In this document: one piece after another, positions 1 through 8,876 of the stretch | Layout of the letters: every line of letters starts with the position of its first letter | How positions within the stretch are numbered: position 1 is the first letter of the stretch | Assembly (NCBI GenBank): GCA_041623895.1 | Contig: JBFJVZ010000199.1 | Span: 1-13,223, forward strand | DNA length: 13,223 nucleotides | Origin: JBFJVZ01 sp041623895 | GTDB lineage: Bacteria; Planctomycetota; Planctomycetia; Pirellulales; Pirellulaceae | Reading direction: 5' to 3' | Notes under the pieces: generated by a model | The model's database searches: none | The model's input: the letters and a program-made list of their open reading frames with translations, nothing else | What the model was told of the DNA's origin: nothing | Program-made: the position numbers and the translations under genes

Positions 1-154
1 CCTGGCCTACGAAATATCTGAAAATGCTGAATCTTGAAAAACCAGGCCTCATGCTCACTCGCTAGCGCGTCCTGCTAGTAAGTTTTGGCTGCTCAGTGTT
101 TTGCCGTGTTTTTCCGTCTCAAATTGCTGTCCGTTGCTCACCGCTTGGGGACGG
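1..154. other. Non-coding stretch downstream of the CRTAC1-like gene
   Basis: This lies 3' of the minus-strand gene that stops at 155. I see no convincing gene here: the one short minus-strand frame crossing it runs out of frame into the end of the real gene. A small palindrome, CGCTAGCG, is present at about 60-67. No hairpin followed by a T-run that would make a clear intrinsic terminator is visible for the minus-strand operon. Confidence 0.5.
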
Positions 155-2020
155 TCAGGCGTCACTTTTTTGAGTGAGTGTGACGAGTTGATTGACTGAT
201 TCGATCGCAAAGATTTCCGTTTCTCCACCCGGCCAATGAACACTTACTTCAACCGATTGGGCTTTCGGTCCCAAGCCAAACGTCACAACCGATTCGCACT
301 GACTCAAGTAACTTCGCGTCGGCATCACTCGCCGCGTGAGTGTCCGATCCCCGGCTTTGACGTTCACCACCGCACCGATGGCGTCGCGGTTGCACCCGGT
401 TCCTTGCAGCCGAACCCTCAACCAGGAATGACCGACCGCTTGATCGTTTCGGAATACCTTGGGCGATCCGTTGCTGACCGAAATCACGATGTCTTGGTCG
501 CCATCGTTGTCAAAATCACCGTATGCAGCACCGCGGCCGACGATCGGCTGGCAAAATGATTCTCCGACACAGCGTTCGGAAAGTTGAACGAGTTCGCTAT
601 TTGCCTCACGTCCCGCGTTCCAAAACAGCTGAGGTGCCTGCTCGTACCGCTGCGTCTGCTGAGTCTTGGAGATTTCCTCTTCCAGATGTCCGTTGGCACC
701 CAAGATGTCCAAGCGGCCGTCCAAATCGGCATCAAAGAAGAACATCCCAAACGTCAGTCCCTGCCGGGTCGGCGGCCCAAGTCCAGTGAACATCGCGGCG
801 TCGACAAATTGGCTGCGGTCCGGACGCGCCATGTACAGGGCACTCGCTTCGTTGGCGAAGTTTCCGATACCGATGGCAATCGTGCCGTCTTCGCGAAACA
901 CCTCCGCATCGATCCCCATCGCGCCTCGTGCGTTGCCGCTGCTGCGGTCGTAAGCGATCCCTGCCAATTGGCCAACTTCGCTGAACGTGCCATCCTTGTT
1001 GTTCTGAAACAAGAAATTTCGCACCGTGTCGTTGGCGACGACGATATCGATCCAGCCGTCGTCGTTCACATCCACCGGTGCGACGCCCATCGCTTTTCCC
1101 AGCGGTACGTCGGTGTCATCGTTACGAATCTGGATGCCGGCGTCCGCCGAAACGTCTTTGAATTTGCCTTCACCTTCGTTGTGGTACAGGTACGAAAATG
1201 ACCCGGCAAATGCTTTGGGCGGCCCATACGCCCGCGACTCGCCATCCAGCGTAAACATCTGGCTCAAGTCGATCTCTTTGCTCCAGGTGACGTAGTTGCA
1301 GACGAACAGGTCCAGTAATCCGTCATTGTCATAGTCCAGGAACGCGCAACTGGTGCCCCAGGCGTCGTCGCTACCGCCGACTCCAGCCGCATCGGTGACA
1401 TCGACGTATTTGCCGCCGTCATTGCGCAGCAAGCGGTTCTTGCCCACAGCGGACAAGAAAAGATCGCTGTCGCCGTCGTTGTCATAGTCGCCGACCGCAA
1501 CGCCCATGCCGTACAGTGTGAAATCCAATCCGGCTGGCTCGGTGACGTCCTGGAAAGTCAGGTCGCCAGCCCCCGCGTACAAGCGTCCGGGCGATGGTTG
1601 ACTGTTTTCTGCATCCCAACTCCAACGGCTCGAATTCACAAACAGAATGTCCTGGTTGCCATCGTTGTTGTAGTCAAACACGGCCACTCCACTGCCCATT
1701 GTTTCGGGCAGAAGTTTATCGCCGTAGCGGCCGGTTTCGTGCTGGAAAGAAATCCCGGACTGCTGGGTGACATCCACCATCGGCAGATCAGGAATCACAT
1801 TTTCGTCCGTCACCCGCTCCTTGGGCAGCGTTACCTCTTCGACTTCAACGTCTTTCTCTTTGGTCTTATTGATATTCAGGTAGACCAGAACCCCCATCAC
1901 GGGAATACCCAGCAGCACAAACGCGATCAGCGATTTGCGCAGCGCATCCCCAATCACGGCATCGTCCTGGACGTCTTCGTCGTGATCCTCGTCCATTTCG
2001 GGCGTCAAGCTATCAGTCAT
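155..2020 (-). CDS. Membrane-anchored CRTAC1-like FG-GAP/VCBS repeat protein with C-terminal ASPIC/UnbV domain
   Basis: This 621-residue protein has a short, very acidic N-terminus (residues 1-28), one hydrophobic segment at about 30-49 with no signal-peptidase site I can recognise, and then a large extracytoplasmic part. At least six Ca-binding-loop repeats of the DxDxDGxxD kind occur at about 116-124, 178-186, 229-237, 317-325, 430-438 and 502-510, as expected of an integrin-like beta-propeller. Residues ~545-615 match the ASPIC/UnbV domain, including an RDAIGA start, an RSYLSQ core and a VHWPGG motif. Cysteines outside the membrane (225/241, 484/490, 543/575) could form disulfides. The ATG overlaps the stop of the upstream multiheme cytochrome gene by 8 nt, in the context ATGACTGA, so it is probably translated by coupling. 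ASPIC/UnbV proteins have no settled biochemical role; partnership with the cytochrome is inferred from the overlap. Fold and coding assignment are firm, function is not. Confidence 0.95.
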   Translation of the reverse strand: MTDSLTPEMDEDHDEDVQDDAVIGDALRKSLIAFVLLGIPVMGVLVYLNINKTKEKDVEVEEVTLPKERVTDENVIPDLPMVDVTQQSGISFQHETGRYGDKLLPETMGSGVAVFDYNNDGNQDILFVNSSRWSWDAENSQPSPGRLYAGAGDLTFQDVTEPAGLDFTLYGMGVAVGDYDNDGDSDLFLSAVGKNRLLRNDGGKYVDVTDAAGVGGSDDAWGTSCAFLDYDNDGLLDLFVCNYVTWSKEIDLSQMFTLDGESRAYGPPKAFAGSFSYLYHNEGEGKFKDVSADAGIQIRNDDTDVPLGKAMGVAPVDVNDDGWIDIVVANDTVRNFLFQNNKDGTFSEVGQLAGIAYDRSSGNARGAMGIDAEVFREDGTIAIGIGNFANEASALYMARPDRSQFVDAAMFTGLGPPTRQGLTFGMFFFDADLDGRLDILGANGHLEEEISKTQQTQRYEQAPQLFWNAGREANSELVQLSERCVGESFCQPIVGRGAAYGDFDNDGDQDIVISVSNGSPKVFRNDQAVGHSWLRVRLQGTGCNRDAIGAVVNVKAGDRTLTRRVMPTRSYLSQCESVVTFGLGPKAQSVEVSVHWPGGETEIFAIESVNQLVTLTQKSDA

Positions 2021-4868
2021 GATTGGCCGTTGCGTGTGGAGACAATTCGCGATTGGAAGCGGTGGAGTCGGACGATTCGCGTTGCAAATCGTAAATCACC
2101 AGGCTCTCGGCCGCATGATTCCCGGCGGGATACTTGCGCCGGGCAGCCGGGATGGCGACTTCGCTGGCATTGTCATCCAGTTTGTAACGTCCATGCAATT
2201 GCTGATGCTGCTGCTGACGACTTTGATCGCCCAAAAGCCCAAAAATCTTGGCCAGATTCCAGTGCGCCGTGACGTTTTCGGAATCGATTTCCAATACCGA
2301 CTCAAATTCTTTCTTGGCTTCAGCCAACTTCGCTTCGTACTGCCGCTTGTCGCCGGCAACCTGAAAGCCTTCAGCAACGTCCATCAATGCCAGGCCCAGT
2401 TCATTCCGCACCATGTAGTCCAGCGAAAAATCGAACTTGCGGCTGGGAATCTTCGTCGCCAATACGCCCCGCAATGACTCGACCGCCTCGTCCAGATTTC
2501 CTTGCTGGCGATTGACGACGCCGCTTAGCCAACCATGGGTCCAAGAGGGTGGCGGTGGATCCATGGCGGCAGCCCGAGCGAGCGAATCGGTGGCGGCGTT
2601 CAAATCACCTTCGGCAAACTGCGCGCGGGCAAGATTCAGCGGGCCATCGAAGCGACCGAGCGATTCAACCATCGCAAACGCCTCGGCCGCCTGGCGAAGC
2701 TCCGCGGTACCCTTGAGTAGTAGTCCGATCCCGTAATCATTCCAGCGCTGCCACGGCGGGATCGCCGCCTCGTTTTCCGGCTCCGCATTCGTTTCATTGG
2801 CCGTTTGATCGCCAATCGCCAGCACGACGCGATCGCTGGCAATTTCGATGATCGGCAAATCATTCGGATCACCGGGATTTCCAATCTTCAAGAGATCTCG
2901 TTGCGGATCCCGGTCACTGCGCACGTAATCCAAATATTCGGTGTCAAATTTGCGATACAACAGCCGCGCCGTGATCTCGATTGGCGTGCGATCGTCTTGC
3001 GGAACCCGCAGCCGGTAGTGAATCGTTTGGCCGGCACCGGGCGGAATCTGGTGGCTGTACAGCGGCGTAAAGATATCTTGGGCGTTACGGCGATTGATAC
3101 GATTGCCGTTTCGATCCAGCATGAACGTGTTGACGAAGTGCGACCAAGGATCGACGGCTTCGCGTGCATCGCGATGCCCGCTATGGCCCATCAACTTGTC
3201 GCCTTGTTGGGCGGTTAACTCGACCCAGATTTCGTTGGAGTCGGTGGTTCCCTGTGTGAAATGATGCCCCAGCGTTAACGTTCTCAATACCGTTTCGATC
3301 AAATACGTTTCGCCCGCTTTCACGGTGACGCTGTTCTCCTGGATCGGTGCGATCAGTTTGCCATCAAACGCGCCGCCCTCGCGAAGACCAAACAGGTCCA
3401 CACGCAGTGAACCTTCCAGAATCTTGCGATGCTGCTGGATGCCGTCCTCATCACCCAACCAGTAGCTGATTGCCGAATTCGCGCTGGGAAATGCATGGTT
3501 GTGGACAGCCAGTTGCCCCAGTTCGCTGGAATACTTTGCCCCCAGATCGTCACTGGCCTTATCCGGCATGTGACAGCGGTTACAGTTCTGATGCGCCGCC
3601 GACGGGTAATAAAAACTGCGGGCGCCATGGCCGGAAACGCCGGACAGAAGATAACTGTCGTAATGGTTCTGACCGCGTAAGAATTCTTTGTAATTGGTGA
3701 CGTCGTGAGGCAAGGAAACTTTATGGCAAGTCCCGCAGAACTCGGGTGATTTGTGAAATGGTTTTAACATTTCGTGCTTGTGATACGCCGGCTTGGCTTT
3801 GACCATCAGCTCATTCAACGCTCTCAGCACGTTGTTCTCGCTGTAGGCGAACGGATAATGCCGCGGTTCATCGATCGTGTAGTCGGCGTTGCCCACATTG
3901 CTGTCGATTGATTGGATCGCGTGGCAGACGGTGCAAGTCACACCGGCGTGGGCGGTAGGATCGCCAACGTCGTCGTAGTCTGGATTGTCAAACTTGCCTG
4001 AGAAAAAGGGCACGGGATCGTGACATCCGGCGCACCATCGGGAGGCTTGCACCGTCCCGGATCTTTCGGCCGCGACCTTCCGCGTCTCACGTACGCTGGC
4101 CCGGTACGCTGGATTATTGAAACTGCTTAACTTGTGCGCGCTGTGTAGCCAATCGTCGTGAATGTCGGCGTGACACCGCAAACAATAATCATCATTCATC
4201 AGCGTTTTCGCCGAGATGAATTTGCCGGTCGCCGTTTTGGCCAACGATGGTTTGAAGTATTGATCCCCTGATGCGGGCGCAACGCCTTCGCTGATCCTGG
4301 GGTCGGAAGCTTGAAAGGCAACCATCGCAACGACAAAGCAACCGATCGCGATCGCAACGCGGCGGCCGACATGCCATTTGATTCGCGGGCCGACCAGGCG
4401 GTGCAGCCAGTACAGCCAAATCACCGCCAACGGCGTCAATAAATGCAGCCAATAAACAACACGCCGAATTGTCGGATCAACGATGTGAAACGAACCGACG
4501 CGGGAGAGCAAAATGCCGCTGACCAGAATCAACAGCGCCACGGTAAACAGCGCGTAGCCGATCTTTACCGCGCGCCGGTTGCGCCGATTTCGGGCACGCC
4601 ACATGTGCACCAGGCCGAATCCGACAACCGGCACTATCAGCAACAGTCCAAAGCCCAGATGCCCAAGGAACATCAACTGATAAAAGTGGCTTTCGTAGAC
4701 TTGACCCGTCAGGTACTGAAGCCAGGTGATCGATGTCAAGTAAAGGCCATTGGCGGCCAAAGCCCCGAATAGCGTTAGCACGACGTACAGCACAATGCGC
4801 AGCCGAGGCGTGACCGGGGGCAGCGGTTTCTTTTTCGTAGCGGGCGCGGGGGTGGAGGTGGAGGTCAT
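2013..4868 (-). CDS. Membrane cytochrome b-like / pentaheme cytochrome c / TPR fusion protein
   Basis: This 951-residue protein starts with a Lys-rich cytoplasmic tail, then about five membrane helices (24-48, 63-90, 102-122, 137-158, 169-187). Arg-rich loops after helices 2 and 4 place the rest outside the membrane. His70 and His88 in helix 2 and His142 and His156 in helix 4 sit at matching depths, as for two stacked b hemes. Five heme c motifs follow: CLRCH 229-233, CAGCH 279-283, CTVCH 312-316, CGTCH 378-382 and CNRCH 429-433. Spare histidines and a W-x-x-S-x-H motif near the first heme recall the cytochrome c554 family. Residues ~500-660 look beta-rich, and ~705-895 form TPR-like helix pairs. 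The likely role is moving electrons from membrane quinol to the periplasm; partner and acceptor are unknown. No Shine-Dalgarno is obvious before the ATG. The 3' end overlaps the CRTAC1-like gene. Heme b binding is inferred, heme c binding is strongly indicated. Confidence 0.93.
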   Translation of the reverse strand: MTSTSTPAPATKKKPLPPVTPRLRIVLYVVLTLFGALAANGLYLTSITWLQYLTGQVYESHFYQLMFLGHLGFGLLLIVPVVGFGLVHMWRARNRRNRRAVKIGYALFTVALLILVSGILLSRVGSFHIVDPTIRRVVYWLHLLTPLAVIWLYWLHRLVGPRIKWHVGRRVAIAIGCFVVAMVAFQASDPRISEGVAPASGDQYFKPSLAKTATGKFISAKTLMNDDYCLRCHADIHDDWLHSAHKLSSFNNPAYRASVRETRKVAAERSGTVQASRWCAGCHDPVPFFSGKFDNPDYDDVGDPTAHAGVTCTVCHAIQSIDSNVGNADYTIDEPRHYPFAYSENNVLRALNELMVKAKPAYHKHEMLKPFHKSPEFCGTCHKVSLPHDVTNYKEFLRGQNHYDSYLLSGVSGHGARSFYYPSAAHQNCNRCHMPDKASDDLGAKYSSELGQLAVHNHAFPSANSAISYWLGDEDGIQQHRKILEGSLRVDLFGLREGGAFDGKLIAPIQENSVTVKAGETYLIETVLRTLTLGHHFTQGTTDSNEIWVELTAQQGDKLMGHSGHRDAREAVDPWSHFVNTFMLDRNGNRINRRNAQDIFTPLYSHQIPPGAGQTIHYRLRVPQDDRTPIEITARLLYRKFDTEYLDYVRSDRDPQRDLLKIGNPGDPNDLPIIEIASDRVVLAIGDQTANETNAEPENEAAIPPWQRWNDYGIGLLLKGTAELRQAAEAFAMVESLGRFDGPLNLARAQFAEGDLNAATDSLARAAAMDPPPPSWTHGWLSGVVNRQQGNLDEAVESLRGVLATKIPSRKFDFSLDYMVRNELGLALMDVAEGFQVAGDKRQYEAKLAEAKKEFESVLEIDSENVTAHWNLAKIFGLLGDQSRQQQHQQLHGRYKLDDNASEVAIPAARRKYPAGNHAAESLVIYDLQRESSDSTASNRELSPHATANHD

Positions 4869-4884
4869 ACCGTTAATGTATTTG

Positions 4885-4911
4885 GTTTTAAGCTGCCTGG
4901 CCTGGGGTCAA
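4885..4911 (-). promoter_or_regulatory. Weak promoter candidate for the cytochrome/CRTAC1 gene pair
   Basis: On the minus strand, TTGACC (4906-4911) and TAAAAC (4885-4890) are separated by 15 bp, which is short for a sigma-70 promoter. They lie in the 183-bp gap before the cytochrome gene. A separate AT-rich TACATT sits 6 nt before the ATG and would suit a leaderless transcript. Neither is strong, and planctomycete promoters often depart from the consensus. Confidence 0.15.
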
Positions 4912-5023
4912 GGCGGGGACCTGTGCTGGAAGGAGAGCTGAATCAAGCGACGATCCCAACAGACAATGTGCTAAGCAGCTCCGGAAAATATTGCCGTCCT
5001 ATTTAGACGCAAGCTAAGTCTTG

Positions 5024-5044
5024 TTGGTTTGTCAGCCAAACCGA
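5024..5044 (-). terminator. Hairpin shortly after the 1274-residue propeller gene
   Basis: GGTTTG and CAAACC form a perfect 6-bp stem around a 5-nt loop, extended by one wobble pair and one A-T pair. It starts 8 nt after the stop codon of the gene ending at 5052. No U-run follows, so it is not a classical intrinsic terminator. It could reduce read-through or stabilise the 3' end of an upstream message before the cytochrome gene. Confidence 0.3.
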
Positions 5045-5051
5045 CGATCCT

Positions 5052-8000
5052 TCAAAAACCGTCAAATGCCGGCGTCAAAAACGGTGACGGTGCGGAGCCA
5101 TCCCGTCGATACCAAAAGGCGCGAAATGACTGGTGTCGCCGCAGATGAGCCCGGTTTTTTTGCTCAACCGCCCGCAATTCGGCCAAACCACTCGCCGTCG
5201 GCGGGTACTGCCCCATCCCCCGATGTGGCAACGGGCCGGTCGATTGCCCGGTCAACGTGTTCAAATCGGCGTCTTTGTCCCAGCCAACACAGTGCAGCAC
5301 AAAGTCTCGTCTCCAACCCTCCCGCAGAGGAGTCTTGGGCAACGAAAACGTCAGCTGCAATTCGTCCCCGGAACTCATCACCACCATTTCGTCATCCCAG
5401 CTGTGAACCAATCGATCGCAACGGCCGAACTGCGTCAAACTGCCCCGCAACGGCGGCCAGCGTGGCGCCTTCGTCGACTGCTGGTAATCGTAAACTTCTG
5501 GGCTGCGGACGCCTTCCCTGATCCGCGCGGAGTACCCATGGTAGGCAAGTTGGGCCGCTATCAACTCTGTCGGTTGCTGCACAAACTCAGCGGGCTCCGT
5601 TTTCACGGCAAGCTGAGCGTCGTCCCAGTAGATCTGTGCCGAAGTGCGAATTCGAAATCGCGGATCACTCATGTTGATCACGTCGGTCACGTCCACAACG
5701 ATTGTCTTGGTCTTACCACCGGGAAATCCCATGAATGGAATGGCTTTGCGCCAGCCTCCGGGCTGACTCCCGTCGGGCACCCAGACCGAGGGAAACTCGA
5801 TCGGCGGCAACTCGGGATTCTGGTCGATCTGGATGTTCAGCGACGTATCCGTCGGCAGAATCCAACCGGTTAACACTAAATAGATGGAGGCAGCATTCTC
5901 GGTCGTGCCATCAATGAACGATTCCCCAAAGTCCAAATCAATCCAATGAGGTGGGCACAGCCCTTGTCGCAAACGCCGATCGAATCCCTGCACGAAGTCC
6001 CGATCCCGTTTGCTTAATTGATCGGTGACATCGCGCCCTTTCGTATCCAGGGCCGCTGCCAGAGGGCGAAGTTCCGAATCACGAAAGGCAAACACCTGTG
6101 GCTCAGCGATCTCCGCGGGACCAACTTTTTCGTTCGTCCAGATCTGCACATCCGGCGGATGATCGATCGTCGTCAAGGTAACTTTATCGACATAAACGGT
6201 TTCCCAAAGTTCTTCGGTGATACGAAGTTGATAACGCCCATCACGGGGCTTCAGGTGTCGGCCGTCGACTTTCAAGTATTCCCAGGGACGATCTTTGGCA
6301 ACGACGCCGCGGGCTACTTGCAATCCCAGCGGTGCCGCCCACAAGCAATCGGTCACAAACACAAACTTCTCGCCATCCCACGCATACAGGTACGGGCAGG
6401 AGCCCTTCAGCGATTGTTCCTCTTCAACGATCGTATCCACACCCGGATCGCGGATCGTTTGCGTGAGACCATTGGGAAAGATGACTCGCACCGAGCCGGC
6501 GCTGTCATAGCCATCGAGCCCGAAGTGTGTCGCCGGCGAGTTAATGATTTGCGATCGATAATGCGGTCCAAAGCGAAGTTCCAAAACGGAACCGATGGCA
6601 AAATGATTGACTCGTCCGCTGTTGGCCGCGTTATCGTCAATTCCTTTGAAACGAACGTCCATGTAATGATTGCTTGATTCGGTCTGGTTGACCGCGACTT
6701 GAATCTTGCCACCATCGATCCCAGCCAAGTCAAGCTTGCCGTCGGAGTTGAAATCGGCGGTGATCACAACAGAGGAAAGTTTCAGGGTCGGGAGTGTTGT
6801 GGACGAATCGAGGCCCCAGGGACCGAGTCGGGAAATTCCGATTCCTGCGGTCCCAGCGGAAACCAACTCGAACCAAGCATCGTTATCCAAATCAACCAGC
6901 GTCGCCTGCGGCATCGCTTGCTGATCCGCTTCGACGCGTTCGACGGTCCACATTCCCGCATCCGCGGTTTGCGAGAAGACGAGCGTCGTCGCTTGCTCTC
7001 CGGCGATGACCAAATCCCAGGAAACATTGCCGTCTATGTCGGCGACCAAGATGGATGACGCGCCGGCGGTCGCGGGAATCTCATCGATCACGCGGCCGCG
7101 AAATTGCAAATGCAGCAAGTTTTCCAGGATGCCGACTTGCCCGCTACGGAGCAGCGTGACCACGTCCAAATCCAAGTCTCGATCGATGTCAGCGATCGCC
7201 ATGTCAACGACCGAATCGCTTGGATCGAAGCCACCACCATGTTCTGTCGCTTCAAAAAAAGTGCGATCGCCGCGGTTGATAAACAGTCTGATTGCTTGCG
7301 CTTCAGTCGCGACAATCAGGTCTAAGTCTCCGTCGCCTTCCAAATCGCCGGTCACAATCTTGGTCACGCCGGTGACTTCCTCCAGACCCGTCTGTTTGTC
7401 AACGACCTGCATGCGATCCGCTGCAGCTGTCGACCTTCGCCCATCCAGGGCGATCAGCCGCACGCCGTCATCCCCGTAGGCAACAAGCCCGGGAAACGTG
7501 TCGTGCCGAGCGCTCTTGGAGTAATCCGGTTGGTCGTCTTCCTGCGGTTCTTCAATCTCCGTCTTGATTCGATTCCGGTCGCTGCTATCGACCATGAACA
7601 GGTCAGCGGCACACAAACCGGTGGGCTGAATGTCCAGTTGGATTTCTCCCGCTGACGTCCAATTTCTTTGATCGTATTGCCAAAGTTGAATGTTGCCATC
7701 GGCGGTGATGGCGGCAATGTCACTGATCAGGTCGAGATTAAAATCGATGGGCAGCAGTGTTGACACGTCGTTGGCTGCGTCGATCGTGGACAACTGAAAA
7801 GAGAGTTCGGTGCGGCCTTGTTCGATCGGTTCCTGATCAATCGATTCGGTCGACAATCGTCGCAACGTTTGGAAACTCAATCTATCCAAGGGGTGCGGTG
7901 ACGCGCGTCGACGATCCGTTTTCATCAGTTCGGTCGGATTTAAAACGTTGAACCAATTCATCATCCGCGTTCTGGCGAAATCCCAATCTTGCCTGTCGAT

Positions 8001-8876
8001 CGCCGAGGTAATTTCGGCCACCAATTCATCCGCTGTCAGCTTCATCGGTTTGGTTTTTTCGCTCAGCAAGGGGCGAATGACCCGCGCCAGTTTGGCCGTG
8101 CGGGCAACGAATTCCTTTGCCGCGGCTTGTTTTGATTCAATGTTTAACTGCGCGGCACGCACGGCAAGAAACAAATTGTCGTCGTGTTGATCGGATTGCA
8201 CACTGATTGATTCAGTCGCCTTGCTGAGCAATTCGCTGGGCAAGCCGTCGATTGGATCCTGCAATAGTTCCAAAACTTGCGACAACGACCCGGTTAAGAT
8301 CACTGACTGAACCGATGTTCCCAGTTCACCGGCGAGTGATTGCGTCAAGCGATCAAAGATGTCGCGGCGCAGCGACTTGGTCATCGCGGTGGGCAGCAAG
8401 CCGGCCTCCTGTAAGTCGACGCGAGTGCCCAGCCACAAACTATTGATCGTATCGCCTGATATTTTTTGGTAGTCGGCGATCCCTGCGCGGGCGGAACTGA
8501 TTGCCTCAGGCAGTCTTTGTCGCGCCGCTTTCTTCTCTGCATCGCTGCGTAAAGCGTTGGTCGCTTCATCGGCCAACACGTCGACAAACAGGGTCCGGTT
8601 CAGAGCGTTATTCAGGGCAACCGAAGAATCCTCCGGAAAGGTTCCCCGCAGGCCCGCCCAATGTTCTTCGGCGGCTTCTGGTTCCATGTTTTCGGTCAGT
8701 GCCAACGCGGTACGTAATTGCGTCAGGTGTTGTTGCAGGGCGGAGATCTCGGCAGCGCCCTTGCCCTCATCCAGTTGCCCGCGGATCGCCAAAAACGCGA
8801 TAATCGCGATCCCCACCAGGATCCCTGCGATTAGCAATTTCCCGGCATTCGATGTTCTCGATGCTTGGTCGCTCAC
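5052..8876 (-). CDS. Large membrane-anchored FG-GAP-like beta-propeller protein with ASPIC/UnbV domain and conserved C-terminal region
   Basis: This 1274-residue protein has one N-terminal membrane anchor (about 13-31), so nearly all of it should lie outside the membrane. Residues ~40-345 are mostly helical and contain no repeat I recognise. Degenerate FG-GAP/VCBS repeats follow near 377-390, 510-523, 562-575, 612-625, 661-674 and 707-720; the clearest is DLEGDGDLD. An ASPIC/UnbV-like domain spans about 738-812. After it comes a region starting SCPYLYAWDGEKFVF (826-840), then ~400 residues of beta-rich sequence of unknown function. It starts with GTG, supported by a GAGGAAA ribosome site. It lies 183 bp upstream of, and in line with, the pentaheme cytochrome gene, and may share its operon or be separated by the hairpin at 5024-5044. 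Role unknown; a structural or binding partner of the cytochrome is a guess from context. Coding status is certain. Confidence 0.93.
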   Translation of the reverse strand: MSDQASRTSNAGKLLIAGILVGIAIIAFLAIRGQLDEGKGAAEISALQQHLTQLRTALALTENMEPEAAEEHWAGLRGTFPEDSSVALNNALNRTLFVDVLADEATNALRSDAEKKAARQRLPEAISSARAGIADYQKISGDTINSLWLGTRVDLQEAGLLPTAMTKSLRRDIFDRLTQSLAGELGTSVQSVILTGSLSQVLELLQDPIDGLPSELLSKATESISVQSDQHDDNLFLAVRAAQLNIESKQAAAKEFVARTAKLARVIRPLLSEKTKPMKLTADELVAEITSAIDRQDWDFARTRMMNWFNVLNPTELMKTDRRRASPHPLDRLSFQTLRRLSTESIDQEPIEQGRTELSFQLSTIDAANDVSTLLPIDFNLDLISDIAAITADGNIQLWQYDQRNWTSAGEIQLDIQPTGLCAADLFMVDSSDRNRIKTEIEEPQEDDQPDYSKSARHDTFPGLVAYGDDGVRLIALDGRRSTAAADRMQVVDKQTGLEEVTGVTKIVTGDLEGDGDLDLIVATEAQAIRLFINRGDRTFFEATEHGGGFDPSDSVVDMAIADIDRDLDLDVVTLLRSGQVGILENLLHLQFRGRVIDEIPATAGASSILVADIDGNVSWDLVIAGEQATTLVFSQTADAGMWTVERVEADQQAMPQATLVDLDNDAWFELVSAGTAGIGISRLGPWGLDSSTTLPTLKLSSVVITADFNSDGKLDLAGIDGGKIQVAVNQTESSNHYMDVRFKGIDDNAANSGRVNHFAIGSVLELRFGPHYRSQIINSPATHFGLDGYDSAGSVRVIFPNGLTQTIRDPGVDTIVEEEQSLKGSCPYLYAWDGEKFVFVTDCLWAAPLGLQVARGVVAKDRPWEYLKVDGRHLKPRDGRYQLRITEELWETVYVDKVTLTTIDHPPDVQIWTNEKVGPAEIAEPQVFAFRDSELRPLAAALDTKGRDVTDQLSKRDRDFVQGFDRRLRQGLCPPHWIDLDFGESFIDGTTENAASIYLVLTGWILPTDTSLNIQIDQNPELPPIEFPSVWVPDGSQPGGWRKAIPFMGFPGGKTKTIVVDVTDVINMSDPRFRIRTSAQIYWDDAQLAVKTEPAEFVQQPTELIAAQLAYHGYSARIREGVRSPEVYDYQQSTKAPRWPPLRGSLTQFGRCDRLVHSWDDEMVVMSSGDELQLTFSLPKTPLREGWRRDFVLHCVGWDKDADLNTLTGQSTGPLPHRGMGQYPPTASGLAELRAVEQKNRAHLRRHQSFRAFWYRRDGSAPSPFLTPAFDGF

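Noticed and set aside
55..243. 62-residue minus-strand open frame at the left edge
   Set aside because: It overlaps the end of the CRTAC1-like gene in another frame, has no family-like features or ribosome site, and its composition is low-information.
1598..2272. 224-residue plus-strand frame across the cytochrome/CRTAC1 junction
   Set aside because: It lies antisense to two well supported genes and its sequence shows no domain or membrane pattern; it is a by-product of the codon bias of the real genes.
4848..4868. Tandem GGTGGA-type repeat at the start of the cytochrome gene
   Set aside because: It simply encodes a Thr-Ser-Thr-Ser stretch of the disordered cytoplasmic tail, and is too short to be a functional repeat.
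5155..5161. A_AAA_AAC slippery heptamer (run of seven A on the minus strand) near the end of the 1274-residue protein, suggesting a frameshift or sequencing error
   Set aside because: The existing frame continues with a plausible basic/aromatic tail and stops at 5052; the -1 frame ends only 10 bases earlier. No stimulatory structure is evident, so there is no need to invoke a shift.
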